In this document: positions 27,882 through 36,575 of the stretch, piece by piece
Layout of the letters: every line of letters begins with the position of its first letter
How positions within the stretch are numbered: position 1 is the stretch's first letter
Assembly: GCA_963752755.1 (NCBI GenBank)
Contig: CAVVZJ010000001.1
Coordinates: 248,001 to 312,000 of the forward strand
Length of the DNA: 64,000 bases
Source: CAVVZJ01 sp963752755
GTDB taxonomy: Bacteria; Planctomycetota; Planctomycetia; Isosphaerales; Isosphaeraceae
Reading direction: 5' to 3'
The notes under the pieces: model-generated
The model's input: only the letters and a program-made list of their open reading frames with translations
What the model was told of the DNA's origin: nothing
The model's database searches: none
Made by a program: the position numbers and the translations under genes

Positions 27882-30341
27882 CTACTTCGCCTCCGGCTGC
27901 AAATGCAGTCTCGTCTGGGTGACGGGCTCGACCGCAGCCCGAGTTGAGAGCACGGGGAAATAGCGGCCGTCGGACCAGGGGCGGAAGAGGTCGGCGTAGT
28001 GGGGGCTGGAGGGGTTGCCGGACTGGCCGGGGGCGTTGGTGCCGAGGGAGCGGTCCCAGTCACCGACGACGGCGAGGAGGCGGAAGGTGGCGCCACTGAC
28101 CTGGTTGTCGGAGTCGGAGGTGTTGTTCACGGTCGTTCCGAGGCCGCCGCGGGGCAGGGGGCCGAGGTCGAGGCGGGCTCGGGTGGCATCGTTGACGGCG
28201 GCGCCGAGGGGGTGGCGGAGGCGGACGTGCTTGAAGGCCGGTTGACCGTATTTCCAGCGGTCCATCTCCGGACCGAATCGCTTTTCCAGCTCGGCCAGGG
28301 CACGACCCAGAGCGTCGAGCAGGAGGGCATCGCGGGCCGCGACGGGGTCGTCGCCGAGGCGGGGATCGGGCGAGGTCAGCCAGTGGACCAGATTCTCGGT
28401 CGAGAGCGAGCGACTCGGGAGGATCGAGCGGGCGGCTTCGGGTAAGAGCCGCTCATGGATCGATGCCTTCAAGTGCTTCTCCCAGGTCGCATAGAGGGCC
28501 GCGGCGACGGAGTCGCGGGCCATCACGAAGTCCCAGGAGGTGAGCCGCTGGATCGCCGCGCGGGTCCGGTCGTCGGGCGGTTCGAGCGGGCGGAGCAGGG
28601 GAACGAGGAGGCGGGCCGGGATCGAGAGTTCGTCCTGCTGCAACTGCATCATGTCCATCAGGGCGAGCCGACGGCCGGAGCCCAGCACCTCCGCGATCCG
28701 GGCGTGGCGGAACGGGTCGGCCCAGGAGAAGCCGACGGTGTGGGGATAGCCGGGCGGCAGGTTGTCCTGGTTGGCTGTCGCGATCCAGCCTTCCGGCGGG
28801 TCGGATCGATGCGGCAAGGCGGAGACGGGGAGGATGCCGTCCCACTCGTAACGGCCGTCGCCGGGCACGGGGAGCAGGCCGTCCCAGCCGCGACGCAACG
28901 GCGCCAGGCCGACCGGCTGCCAGCCGATGTGACCCTCGACGTCAGCCCAGACCATGTTCTCCGAGGGCATCAGCGAATAGCGGCACGCCTCGCGGAACGC
29001 CTCCCAGCTCGCGGCCTGGTCCATCCGGAGGCTCGCCAGGTAGGGCGCCGTGCCGATCTCGAGCCAGCCGGCGCGGAGGGCGTAGGCCGTGTGGTGCTCG
29101 GGGTCCTCGTGGATTACCGGGCCATGCCGGGTGTACTTCAGGGTCGCGGTGGTCGCGTCCTGACCCTTGACGGCGAAGGTTTCCCGGACGACCCGCATCG
29201 ACTCCCAGGCGTCGCGGTAGCGGTATTGCGAGGGGTCATCGGGGTTGGTCTCGTAAACGTAGAGGTCTTCCTGGTCGATCGGGAAGATGGTCAGGCCCCA
29301 GGCGCCGCGGGTGTTGTGACCGATGGAGACGCCCGGCAGGGCGGGCTCGCCACCGCCGATGACGTCCCAGCCCGGGCCGACCAGGTGGACCCAGTAGCGC
29401 AGCGAGGGGACCTGCAAGGACCGGTGCGGGTCGTTCGCCAGGAACGGATGCCCCGAGAGCGTCCGCCGCGCCGCGACCGCCCAGTTGTTGCTGCCCCAGA
29501 GGTCGGGGGCGTTGTCGAGCGATCGGAGGAGCATCGACAGGGGCTCCTCATCGTTTTCCTCTGCTGGCGCCATCGCCCCTCGATATTCGGGCTGGACGTC
29601 CTCCGGCCGGAAGCGGACGGGCGCCCGCGAGGCGGCATAGAGCTTCAGGACCTCCCCGGAGAGGATCGTGGGATCGACCTTGGGGTCAAGCGTCATCGCG
29701 GGATGGCCCGGGTGGAGGTTGAGCAGTTCCCGCGTTTGATCGCTGCCGAGGAGGTGGACGAGCCGGGCGTACTGGACCTCCTGCGTGGCGTTGCGGAAGA
29801 GGCCGTTGTGCCGCGAGACGACGACCTCCGGCGTCCAACGCCCCGGCTTGATCCCGAGTACGCGGAAGGGCAGCGGCAGCCGGTCTGGCTCGCGCTCGGT
29901 CAGGGCGACGTAGGCATTGATCCCCTCGACGAAGGCGCCGACGATCGCCGAACCGCGGGGGTGATAGTGGGCAAGTTCCCGGGCCAGGTCGCCGCGAAAG
30001 CTCAGCAGGCGGGCGCCGATGTCGCCCGGGAGGGCGTCGCGACCGCGGATCTCGGCCATCGTGCCGGTCGCCTGGCGCCGCCAGAGTTCCAGTTGAAACA
30101 ACCGATCCCGCGCCGCGTTGAATCCCTGGGCGAAGAACAGGTCGTGCTCGGTCCGGGCGTAGATGTGGGCGATCCCCCAGCGGTCGCGGAGGATCTCCAC
30201 GGCTTGCTCCAGCCCCGCGACGTCGAGCGTCTCGCCGTCGCCGCGGACGACTCCACCGAGGAGCCCGAGGGCGCCGAGCACCAGGGCAAGGAGCCGACGG
30301 CCCCCTCGGAGACGGCCGGGATGTCGCGGTGGCTCATTCAT
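27882..30341 (-). CDS. Penicillin-acylase-family N-terminal nucleophile hydrolase
   Basis: An 819-residue secreted Ntn hydrolase. Signal peptide (RRLLALVLGALGLLGGVVRG), alpha-subunit with FFAQGFNAARDRLFQLELWR (the typical QGxxxAxDRLxQMxxxR motif), then the autocatalytic site DLWGSNNWAVA, where Ser about 284 becomes the nucleophile after cleavage. The beta-subunit has LANDPHRSLQVPSLRYWVHL, SIGHNTRGAWGLT, WIATANQDNLPPGYP and a C-terminal block. Family members cleave amides such as penicillins, acyl-homoserine lactones or lipopeptides; the substrate here is unknown. ATG 30341 was chosen because it starts the signal peptide. Confidence 0.88.
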   Translation of the reverse strand: MNEPPRHPGRLRGGRRLLALVLGALGLLGGVVRGDGETLDVAGLEQAVEILRDRWGIAHIYARTEHDLFFAQGFNAARDRLFQLELWRRQATGTMAEIRGRDALPGDIGARLLSFRGDLARELAHYHPRGSAIVGAFVEGINAYVALTEREPDRLPLPFRVLGIKPGRWTPEVVVSRHNGLFRNATQEVQYARLVHLLGSDQTRELLNLHPGHPAMTLDPKVDPTILSGEVLKLYAASRAPVRFRPEDVQPEYRGAMAPAEENDEEPLSMLLRSLDNAPDLWGSNNWAVAARRTLSGHPFLANDPHRSLQVPSLRYWVHLVGPGWDVIGGGEPALPGVSIGHNTRGAWGLTIFPIDQEDLYVYETNPDDPSQYRYRDAWESMRVVRETFAVKGQDATTATLKYTRHGPVIHEDPEHHTAYALRAGWLEIGTAPYLASLRMDQAASWEAFREACRYSLMPSENMVWADVEGHIGWQPVGLAPLRRGWDGLLPVPGDGRYEWDGILPVSALPHRSDPPEGWIATANQDNLPPGYPHTVGFSWADPFRHARIAEVLGSGRRLALMDMMQLQQDELSIPARLLVPLLRPLEPPDDRTRAAIQRLTSWDFVMARDSVAAALYATWEKHLKASIHERLLPEAARSILPSRSLSTENLVHWLTSPDPRLGDDPVAARDALLLDALGRALAELEKRFGPEMDRWKYGQPAFKHVRLRHPLGAAVNDATRARLDLGPLPRGGLGTTVNNTSDSDNQVSGATFRLLAVVGDWDRSLGTNAPGQSGNPSSPHYADLFRPWSDGRYFPVLSTRAAVEPVTQTRLHLQPEAK

Positions 30342-30494
30342 GCGTCGCCTCGGTTCGTGGAGCGTGGGAACGGAACCTCCGCGGTCGGGCCGTCGGAGAA
30401 TCCGAAAGAAAAGGTGATATTCGCAGCCCCAAAATCGGAAGATATCGTCGAAGCTTCGCGCTCGCGGTCCGCGCCGTGGGTGTTGAGGAGGCCA

Positions 30495-30700
30495 ACGGTT
30501 CTTTGGCAATCCGACCGAGATCGACGACGCGAGGCGCTTCCGGGGACGCGCGTCCCCGGGCGCCGAACGAACTTCAAAATAGGTAAGTAAGCCCCAAAAA
30601 CCTGGAGCGTGTCAAGAAGTTGCGAAACGTCCGATCGCATCGCAGGCAGCGTCCCCCGGGCGTCCTGACGACGTTCCGAGGGCGCCCCGGGCGCGTCGTC
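30495..30700 (+). repeat. Dispersed intergenic element, copy 3 (opposite orientation)
   Basis: Plus-strand order: GTTCTTTGGCAATCCG (30498-30513), core GGCGCCGAACGAACTT with CAAAAT (30559-30580), GTGTCAAGAAGTTGC (30610-30624) and GCGTCCCCCGGGCGTC (about 30650-30665). It reads toward the 3' end of the FAH gene, so no co-directional gene follows. The spacing of the blocks is close to that in copy 2. Confidence 0.6.
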
Positions 30701-30708
30701 GGAGCGCC

Positions 30709-31506
30709 TCAACGCGACGGCGAGGCCGCCACCGTGTTCCGCAAAATGCCGACGCCCTCCAGCTCAACCTCGACCACGTCGCCCGGCTGGAGGGCGGAGG
30801 TGGTGCCGGGAGTGCCGGTGTAGATCAGGTCGCCGGGTTCAAGGGTGACGTGGCGGCTGACCCAGCTCACGATCCGCGCGACGGGGAAGATCAGGTCACT
30901 GGTGCGCTGGGTCTGCTTGACCTCGCCGTTGAGCCGGAGCTGGATCGCGAGGTCGTCGTAGTTCAGGCCCGAGGCGATGAACGGGCCGCAGGGGGCAAAC
31001 GTGTCGGACCCCTTGGCTCGCCACCACTGGAGATCGCCGCGCTGCCAGTCGCGGGCGCTGACGTCGTTGCCGCAGGTCACGCCCAGGAGGTAGTTGAGCC
31101 CCTCCGACTCGGGCACGTCCTTGGCCCGGCGACCCACGACGAGGACCATCTCGCCCTCGAAGTGGACCTCCTCCGTCCCCGGCGGGATCACGATGGTGCC
31201 ACCCATCGGCAGAAGGGCGGACGGGGGCTTGAAGAAGAGTTGCGGCTCCTTCGGCTCCGCCCGGGTGCCCAGGTGGCTCCGGTAGTTGGCCCCGACGGCG
31301 AGGATCTTCGTCGGCGACGTCGGGACGAGCAGCTCGACCGCGTCCAGGGGGTGCGTCGCGTCGGTCGGCTTCCCGTCGCCGAACGGGTCGCCCGCGATCG
31401 TCCGGACCCGATCCCCCTCGACGATCCCGTAAGCCGTCTCGCCGCCGGCGCGGAAGCGGGCGTACTTGACCACTGTCCGTTCTCCTGATTGCGTCATCGT
31501 CGTCAC
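30709..31506 (-). CDS. Fumarylacetoacetate hydrolase (FAH) family protein
   Basis: A 265-residue enzyme of the 2-hydroxyhepta-2,4-diene-1,7-dioate isomerase / acylpyruvase group. ILAVGANYRSHLG begins the catalytic domain, EVHFEGEMVLVVGRRAKDV supplies the metal-binding Glu residues, then VTCGNDVSARDWQR and DLIYTGTPGTTSALQPGDVVEVELEGVG. The short N-terminal domain (KYARFRAGGETAYGIVEGDRV) is also typical. Cytoplasmic, presumably acting on a 2,4-diketo acid from sugar or aromatic breakdown. Several N-terminal Met are possible; the longest is given. Confidence 0.88.
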   Translation of the reverse strand: MTTMTQSGERTVVKYARFRAGGETAYGIVEGDRVRTIAGDPFGDGKPTDATHPLDAVELLVPTSPTKILAVGANYRSHLGTRAEPKEPQLFFKPPSALLPMGGTIVIPPGTEEVHFEGEMVLVVGRRAKDVPESEGLNYLLGVTCGNDVSARDWQRGDLQWWRAKGSDTFAPCGPFIASGLNYDDLAIQLRLNGEVKQTQRTSDLIFPVARIVSWVSRHVTLEPGDLIYTGTPGTTSALQPGDVVEVELEGVGILRNTVAASPSR

Positions 31507-31678
31507 TCCGTGGGCCGCGGGAATCGCGGCCGGACCTCATGGCCTTCCTGCATGGCCGAGGGCCGATGGTCGATGGTCAAGCCAATCTTCCCGGACTGGA
31601 TGGCCCATCCAACATCAGCCATCGGCTCTCTGTCATCTGTCATCTGTCACCGACCCTCGGCCATCAACCATGCTCAAT

Positions 31679-32749
31679 TCATCCCCCAGACCCGATTCGA
31701 CAATGGACCCGCCGCTCCTCGCGGGAGGCTTGCCCGATGGTATCGAGGATTTCGAGGACGGCCCGGACCGAGCCGGGCGTGTTGCGGCAAGGACGGCCGC
31801 CGTCGCGAGCCGCGTCGATCCAGTCGCGGACGAGGGCCAGGCCGCGACGGCCGCCGTAGCCAGGGGTGGAGTCGGCGGGCAAGGGGAACGTCTCCTCCAT
31901 CGCAACCCAGTGCGGTCGGGGACCGTGGACCTCGATCACGCCGCCGGTCCCGGGTCGGGACGGGTCCCAGTGAACCCAGCGCTGCGTGCCCCGGAGGCAC
32001 CAGCGCGTCTCACCCGCCCAGCGCGGGAGCCAGTAGCCGCCGAGGAGGGTCGCCAGGCCACCGCCTTCGAGATCGAGAATGGCGACGCCGCCGTCCTCCA
32101 CCTCCGTCGGGGTTCCCCCGAAGACGCCCAGCCGGGATGTCACGCCAACAACCGACTCACCGGTGATGTACAGGAGCAAATCCAGATAATGGCAGGCCAG
32201 CCAGTGGAAGAAGCCGCCGCCGCTGCGGTCGGGGTCGAACAGGTAATGCGACGGGTCGCGACGGAGCACGTCGGCGGTGACATACGTCATCTCGACGCTC
32301 GACAGCTTGCCGAACCGGCCGTCGGCGACCATCGCGCGGAGCCGGTTCGCCCCCTCGTCGTAGCGCCAGAGGTAGCCGGTCTGGAAGGCGACGCCCGATT
32401 GTCGGACCGCCTCCAGCGCCGGCCGCGCCTTCTCGGCGTCGGCGGCGACCGGCTTCTCGGTCAGGATGTGCTTGCCCGCATTGGCGAGAGCGGCGATCGC
32501 CGCGGGCGTCTCGTCGTTCGGCAAGCAGACCACCGCGCCGTCGAACCGGCCCCGTTCGATCAGATCCGCGACGGTATCGAATCGCGGCACGTCGGCCAGC
32601 CGCTCCTCCAGACTCGCCGTGGCGCCGTCGAAGCCGGGCAGGATCGCCGTGATCGCGACGTCATCGCCGAGGTTCCTCAGCGTCTCGCGCCAGGAGAAGC
32701 CGTGCGGGTGATCGACGCCGAGGAAGGCCAGGCGGAACGTCTGGGTCAT
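31679..32749 (-). CDS. Gfo/Idh/MocA-family oxidoreductase (cytoplasmic)
   Basis: A 356-residue NAD(P)-dependent oxidoreductase without a signal peptide: FRLAFLGVDHPHGFSWRET at the Rossmann start (slightly atypical nucleotide loop), GAVVCLPNDETPAAIAALANAGKHIL, then TEKPVAADAEKARPAL with the EKP motif. The C-terminal domain has FFHWLACHYLDLLLYIT. The ATG at 32749 overlaps the stop of the upstream sodium/solute symporter by 4 bases, so the two are coupled and the enzyme probably acts on the imported solute. Upstream of the ATG in the same frame lies only a shadow of the transporter gene. Confidence 0.88.
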   Translation of the reverse strand: MTQTFRLAFLGVDHPHGFSWRETLRNLGDDVAITAILPGFDGATASLEERLADVPRFDTVADLIERGRFDGAVVCLPNDETPAAIAALANAGKHILTEKPVAADAEKARPALEAVRQSGVAFQTGYLWRYDEGANRLRAMVADGRFGKLSSVEMTYVTADVLRRDPSHYLFDPDRSGGGFFHWLACHYLDLLLYITGESVVGVTSRLGVFGGTPTEVEDGGVAILDLEGGGLATLLGGYWLPRWAGETRWCLRGTQRWVHWDPSRPGTGGVIEVHGPRPHWVAMEETFPLPADSTPGYGGRRGLALVRDWIDAARDGGRPCRNTPGSVRAVLEILDTIGQASREERRVHCRIGSGG

Positions 32750-34452
32750 GACCGGCTCGCGGTGGGAGGAGTCGCCGGGGCGGGTCGGGCCGCGGTCCCG
32801 GAAGCGTCGGGCCATCGGCGGGCTGGCGACTGGTGGCGCGTGGCCCAGGTGAGACCCGCGATCCTGTCCGTTGGCGGCGGGCTGAACCGGCTCAGGAGGA
32901 ATGCCGTCCCGAACGTCGCCGCCAGGGAGCCCGGCATGACCCAGGTAAAGCTCACCGGCGCTGGCAGTCGGAGCCGCGGAGCGAACCCGGCCAGCCCCGG
33001 CAAGGTCCCGGCCAGCCCCGCGACCGCCTCCGAGAGCGGCCGACTGTACGCCAGGGACACGCTCACCGCCAGCCCGCAGAGTGTCGCGGCGATCGCCACC
33101 CGACCCGTCGCCCTCGGCAGGAACATCCCGACAAAGAACAGGCCCCCGAGGCTCCCGGTGAAGCAGTTGAAGCTCGCGGGCATCATCTCCACGATGTTCC
33201 GCTCGCCCGTCAGGTAATCCAACCCATAGGCGGCCAGGGTAATGAGCAGGCCCATCACCAACGTCAACCGCTTCGCGGTGGCAACGTGGTTGCGCCCGAG
33301 CGCCGACCCGGCCGAATCCGCCCCGCCCTTGTTGGCCCCGACGCTCAGGACGGTCGCCATCGAGTTGATCCCCGAGCTGATCGTGGACATCGCCGCCCCG
33401 AGCATCGCCGCCAGAACCGCCCCGGCGAGCCCCGGCGGCAGGTGTCGGACCACAAACGTCGGAAAAATTTGATCCGTCCCCTTGCCCGTGATCGTGCCAC
33501 CCGGCCCGGCCTCGATCCCCTCCGGGAGATGCCCGAGCCGGTCGTAGTAGTAGAAGACCGCCAGCCCGACCACCAGGAGCAGCAGGTTGATCGCCACGCC
33601 CGCTAGCGCCCCGACCACGAAGCTCCAACGCGCCCTCCGCAGGTCCGACGTCGAGAAGTAGCGCTGAACCGCCATCTGGTTCCCGGTGTGAGTGCAGAGA
33701 TGCCAGACGAACATATGCAAGGCCACGGTCAACACCGACGCTCTCACGAACGGGTCGAAGCTGACCAGCGGCACCGCCTCGCCGCTCGCCTGCACGCGGG
33801 CCCGGTAGGCATTGACGGCGTGATACCAGTCGGGCACGAAGGTCTGCGTCTGAACGGCCACGAAGACGATCGGCAGGAACGCCCCGGCGACCAGCAGGAG
33901 CAACTGCACGACGTCGGTCCAGATCACGGCCCGGTTGCCGCCGATGGTGGTGTAAATCGTCGTGATCAGGCCCATCGTCCCGATGATCACGGCCAGCGGC
34001 AAACCGGTCACATGAGCCAACGCCCGCGACGAGACGAGCACGATGATCCCCATCCACGAGACGTCCAGGCACACGAACAGCGCCGTGCCGAGCCGCCGCG
34101 AGCCGGTTCCGAACCGATGTTCGAGGTACTCATACGCCGAGGTGTACCGGAACCGCATCAGGAATGGGATGCAGACCAGATAAACAAACGCCATCTCGAA
34201 CGGGACCGCCAGCGTCTTGCCCCACATGTGCGTGACACCCGATTGCCAGACCTCGCCCGGCTCGGAGAGGTACGTCAGGCTGGACAGCAGGGTCGCGATC
34301 AGGCTCAATCCGACCGCGAACCAGGGCATCCGTCGGCCGCCGAGGAAATACTCGTCATCCCCGCCCCGACGCCGCGATGCCCAGACCCCGATCGCCAGCG
34401 TGACCAGCAAGTACGCCGCGACGACCAGGTGATCTTGCCAGGAGAGGGACAC
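32746..34452 (-). CDS. Sodium:solute symporter (SSS) family transporter
   Basis: A 568-residue membrane protein with about 13 spans. DHLVVAAYLLVTLAIGVWAS is TM1, SLIATLLSSLTYLSEPGEVW the substrate/Na+ region of the unwound first helix, and VIWTDVVQLLLLVAGAFLPI, ALHMFVWHLCTHTGNQMAVQRY and GLAGAVLAAMLGAAMSTISSG are canonical SSS blocks. It imports a sugar or organic acid with Na+. The C-terminal tail (after the last span) is Arg/Ala/Pro-rich. Its stop overlaps the ATG of the Gfo/Idh oxidoreductase by 4 bases. It is divergent from the amidohydrolase gene at 34689. Confidence 0.9.
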   Translation of the reverse strand: MSLSWQDHLVVAAYLLVTLAIGVWASRRRGGDDEYFLGGRRMPWFAVGLSLIATLLSSLTYLSEPGEVWQSGVTHMWGKTLAVPFEMAFVYLVCIPFLMRFRYTSAYEYLEHRFGTGSRRLGTALFVCLDVSWMGIIVLVSSRALAHVTGLPLAVIIGTMGLITTIYTTIGGNRAVIWTDVVQLLLLVAGAFLPIVFVAVQTQTFVPDWYHAVNAYRARVQASGEAVPLVSFDPFVRASVLTVALHMFVWHLCTHTGNQMAVQRYFSTSDLRRARWSFVVGALAGVAINLLLLVVGLAVFYYYDRLGHLPEGIEAGPGGTITGKGTDQIFPTFVVRHLPPGLAGAVLAAMLGAAMSTISSGINSMATVLSVGANKGGADSAGSALGRNHVATAKRLTLVMGLLITLAAYGLDYLTGERNIVEMMPASFNCFTGSLGGLFFVGMFLPRATGRVAIAATLCGLAVSVSLAYSRPLSEAVAGLAGTLPGLAGFAPRLRLPAPVSFTWVMPGSLAATFGTAFLLSRFSPPPTDRIAGLTWATRHQSPARRWPDASGTAARPAPATPPTASRS

Positions 34453-34688
34453 GCGATCGTCCTCCGTCCCGCCGCCTCAGGACAGCCCGGCGACGACCCC
34501 GCCGGGTCGTGGGGCGTTCGCAAGGTATCCCAGCGGTCCAGCCCCTTGCAAGCAAAACCCGGATCGCTGGCCAGCGATCACCCGGGCGTTGCCCACGCCC
34601 GGCCGCCGCGTCAGAATGTGGCGGCAGGGCGTGAAGGGCCGACGTGCCCGGCCCGAAACCGATCAACAACCCGCGACGAGATCACACC

Positions 34689-36437
34689 ATGATAGCCTCA
34701 AAAATTCTGCGATGGCTCCCCGTGGCATCCCTCCTCCTTGGCCTCGTCCCCGCGCGAGCTGCGGAAGAAGCGGACCTGATCCTGCACAACGGCAAGGTCG
34801 TCACCGTCGATCGCGACTTCGCGATCCGACAGGCCCTGGCCGTCCGGGGAGACCGTTTGATGCGGGTCGGCACGGATGAGGAGGTCCTGAGCACGAAGGG
34901 GCCGAAGACGAAGGTTATCGACCTCGCCGGCAAGGTCGTCTTGCCCGGCCTGATCGACTCGCACACCCATCCGACCGGCGCCGCCATGATCGAGTTCGAC
35001 CATCCGATCCCCGACATGGAGACGATCGGCGACGTCCTCGACTACATCCACTCCCGGGCCGAGACCCTGGGCGAAGGGAAATGGGTCGTCGTTCGCCAGG
35101 TGTTCATCACCCGATTGAAAGAGCAGCGCTACCCGACCCGCGAGGAGCTGGACCGCGCGGCGCCGAGGAACCCCGTCCTCTTCGCGACCGGCCCCGACGC
35201 CTCGCTCAACACTCTGGCCCTGAAGCTTAGCGGGATCGACAAGGACTTTCAGCCCGAAGGCCCCGGCAAGGTCGAGCGCGACCCGAAGACTGGCGAGCCG
35301 ACCGGCATCCTTCGCAACCTCACACGCTATGTGAAATCGAAATCATCGGATCGCCAGCCTTCCCAGGAAGAGGAAGACCAGCGCCTCAAGGAGCTGTTTC
35401 GCGATTACAACTCCGTCGGGCTCACCTCGATCATCGACCGCAACGCCAGCGAATCGGCCATCAACCAGTACTCGCGGCTGCTGGATTCCGATGCGTTGAC
35501 GATCCGCCTCGGGATCTCGCACGCCGTCGGCTCGTCCGGCCCGCTCGACAAGGTCGAGGACGCGATCCGGAAAGTCGCCGCGCACCCGCTCCGGAAGGGC
35601 GGGCCGATGCTCCGGATCATCGGCATCAAGATGTTCCTCGATGGGGGCATGCTCACCGGAAGCGCCTACATGCGCGAGCCCTGGGGCGTGAGCAAGATTT
35701 ACGCGATCGACGACCCGGAGTATCGCGGTGTTCTGTTCATCCCGCCCGAGCGGCTCGTGCCGATGGTCAAGACGACCGTCGAGGCCGGCCTCCAGTTCAC
35801 CGCCCACAGCGTCGGCGACGGGGCCGTCCACACGTTGCTGGATGCGTATGAGGCGGTCAACAAGGAGACGCCCGTTGCCCCGACGCGGCCTTGCGTGACT
35901 CACTCGAACTTCATGAGCCGCGAGGCGATCGACCAGGCCGCCCGCCTGGGCGCGGTCGTGGACATCCAGCCGGCCTGGCTTTACCTCGACACCCGGACGC
36001 TCGCCGCCCAGTTCGGCTATGATCGGTTGCGTTATTTTCAGCCCTTGCGGAGCCTCTTCGCGGCCGGGGTGATCGCCGGCGGCGGCTCCGACCACATGCA
36101 GAAGGTCGGCTCGTTCCGGTCGATCAACCCGTACAACCCGTTCCTCGGCATGTGGGTCGCGATCACCCGCAAGGCCAAGGGTTACGAGGGCCGTCTCCAC
36201 CCCGAGGAGGCCCTCACCCGCGAGCAGGCGATCCAGTTCTACACGATCAACAATGCCCATCTGCTCTTCCTCGAAGACCAGCTTGGTTCGCTCGAAGCGG
36301 GCAAGCTGGCCGACTTCATCGTTCTCGACCGCGACATCCTGACCTGCCCCGAGGACGAGATTCGCGAGATCCAGGTACTCTCGACGTATCTCAACGGCCG
36401 CCCCATCTTCGAGCCGAAGGCGGGGGCCGACCGTTGA
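34689..36437 (+). CDS. Secreted YtcJ-like amidohydrolase (Amidohydro_3)
   Basis: A 582-residue protein with signal peptide (LRWLPVASLLLGLVPARAAE). ADLILHNGKVVTVDRDF and KVVLPGLIDSHTHPTGAAM hold the HxH metal site, GIKMFLDGGMLTGSAYMREP the central block with the usual Lys, LQFTAHSVGDGAVHTLLDAYE and THSNFMSREAIDQ later ligands, and GVIAGGGSDHM the terminal Asp. It ends GSLEAGKLADFIVLDRDIL. Family members deacylate or hydrolyse diverse amides; the substrate is unknown. ATG 34689 starts the signal peptide. Confidence 0.88.
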   Translation: MIASKILRWLPVASLLLGLVPARAAEEADLILHNGKVVTVDRDFAIRQALAVRGDRLMRVGTDEEVLSTKGPKTKVIDLAGKVVLPGLIDSHTHPTGAAMIEFDHPIPDMETIGDVLDYIHSRAETLGEGKWVVVRQVFITRLKEQRYPTREELDRAAPRNPVLFATGPDASLNTLALKLSGIDKDFQPEGPGKVERDPKTGEPTGILRNLTRYVKSKSSDRQPSQEEEDQRLKELFRDYNSVGLTSIIDRNASESAINQYSRLLDSDALTIRLGISHAVGSSGPLDKVEDAIRKVAAHPLRKGGPMLRIIGIKMFLDGGMLTGSAYMREPWGVSKIYAIDDPEYRGVLFIPPERLVPMVKTTVEAGLQFTAHSVGDGAVHTLLDAYEAVNKETPVAPTRPCVTHSNFMSREAIDQAARLGAVVDIQPAWLYLDTRTLAAQFGYDRLRYFQPLRSLFAAGVIAGGGSDHMQKVGSFRSINPYNPFLGMWVAITRKAKGYEGRLHPEEALTREQAIQFYTINNAHLLFLEDQLGSLEAGKLADFIVLDRDILTCPEDEIREIQVLSTYLNGRPIFEPKAGADR

Positions 36438-36496
36438 GGTTGTGCCGAGAAAAACGATTGAAGCGATCCAGGGGATTTTGACGATCAAGTTGGGGG

Positions 36497-36523
36497 CCGA
36501 CGGCCTAGTCTCGCCGTCGGTTT
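36497..36523 (+). terminator. Hairpin with short T run after the amidohydrolase gene
   Basis: CCGACGGC (36497-36504) and GCCGTCGG (36513-36520) form an 8-bp stem with an 8-base loop, followed by TTT. It lies 60 bases after the stop of the amidohydrolase gene and 53 bases before the next start, a position suited to a rho-independent terminator. Confidence 0.5.
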
Positions 36524-36575
36524 CACGGTGCCAGTGATACCGACCATCCGACCGAACCGGATCAAAGCTGGGGGG

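Noticed and set aside
32750..34072. Minus-strand open frame joining the Gfo/Idh gene to upstream sequence (N-terminal extension of about 440 codons)
   Set aside because: The upstream part is an out-of-frame reading of the SSS transporter gene; the oxidoreductase has its own ATG at 32749 with the Rossmann motif directly after it.
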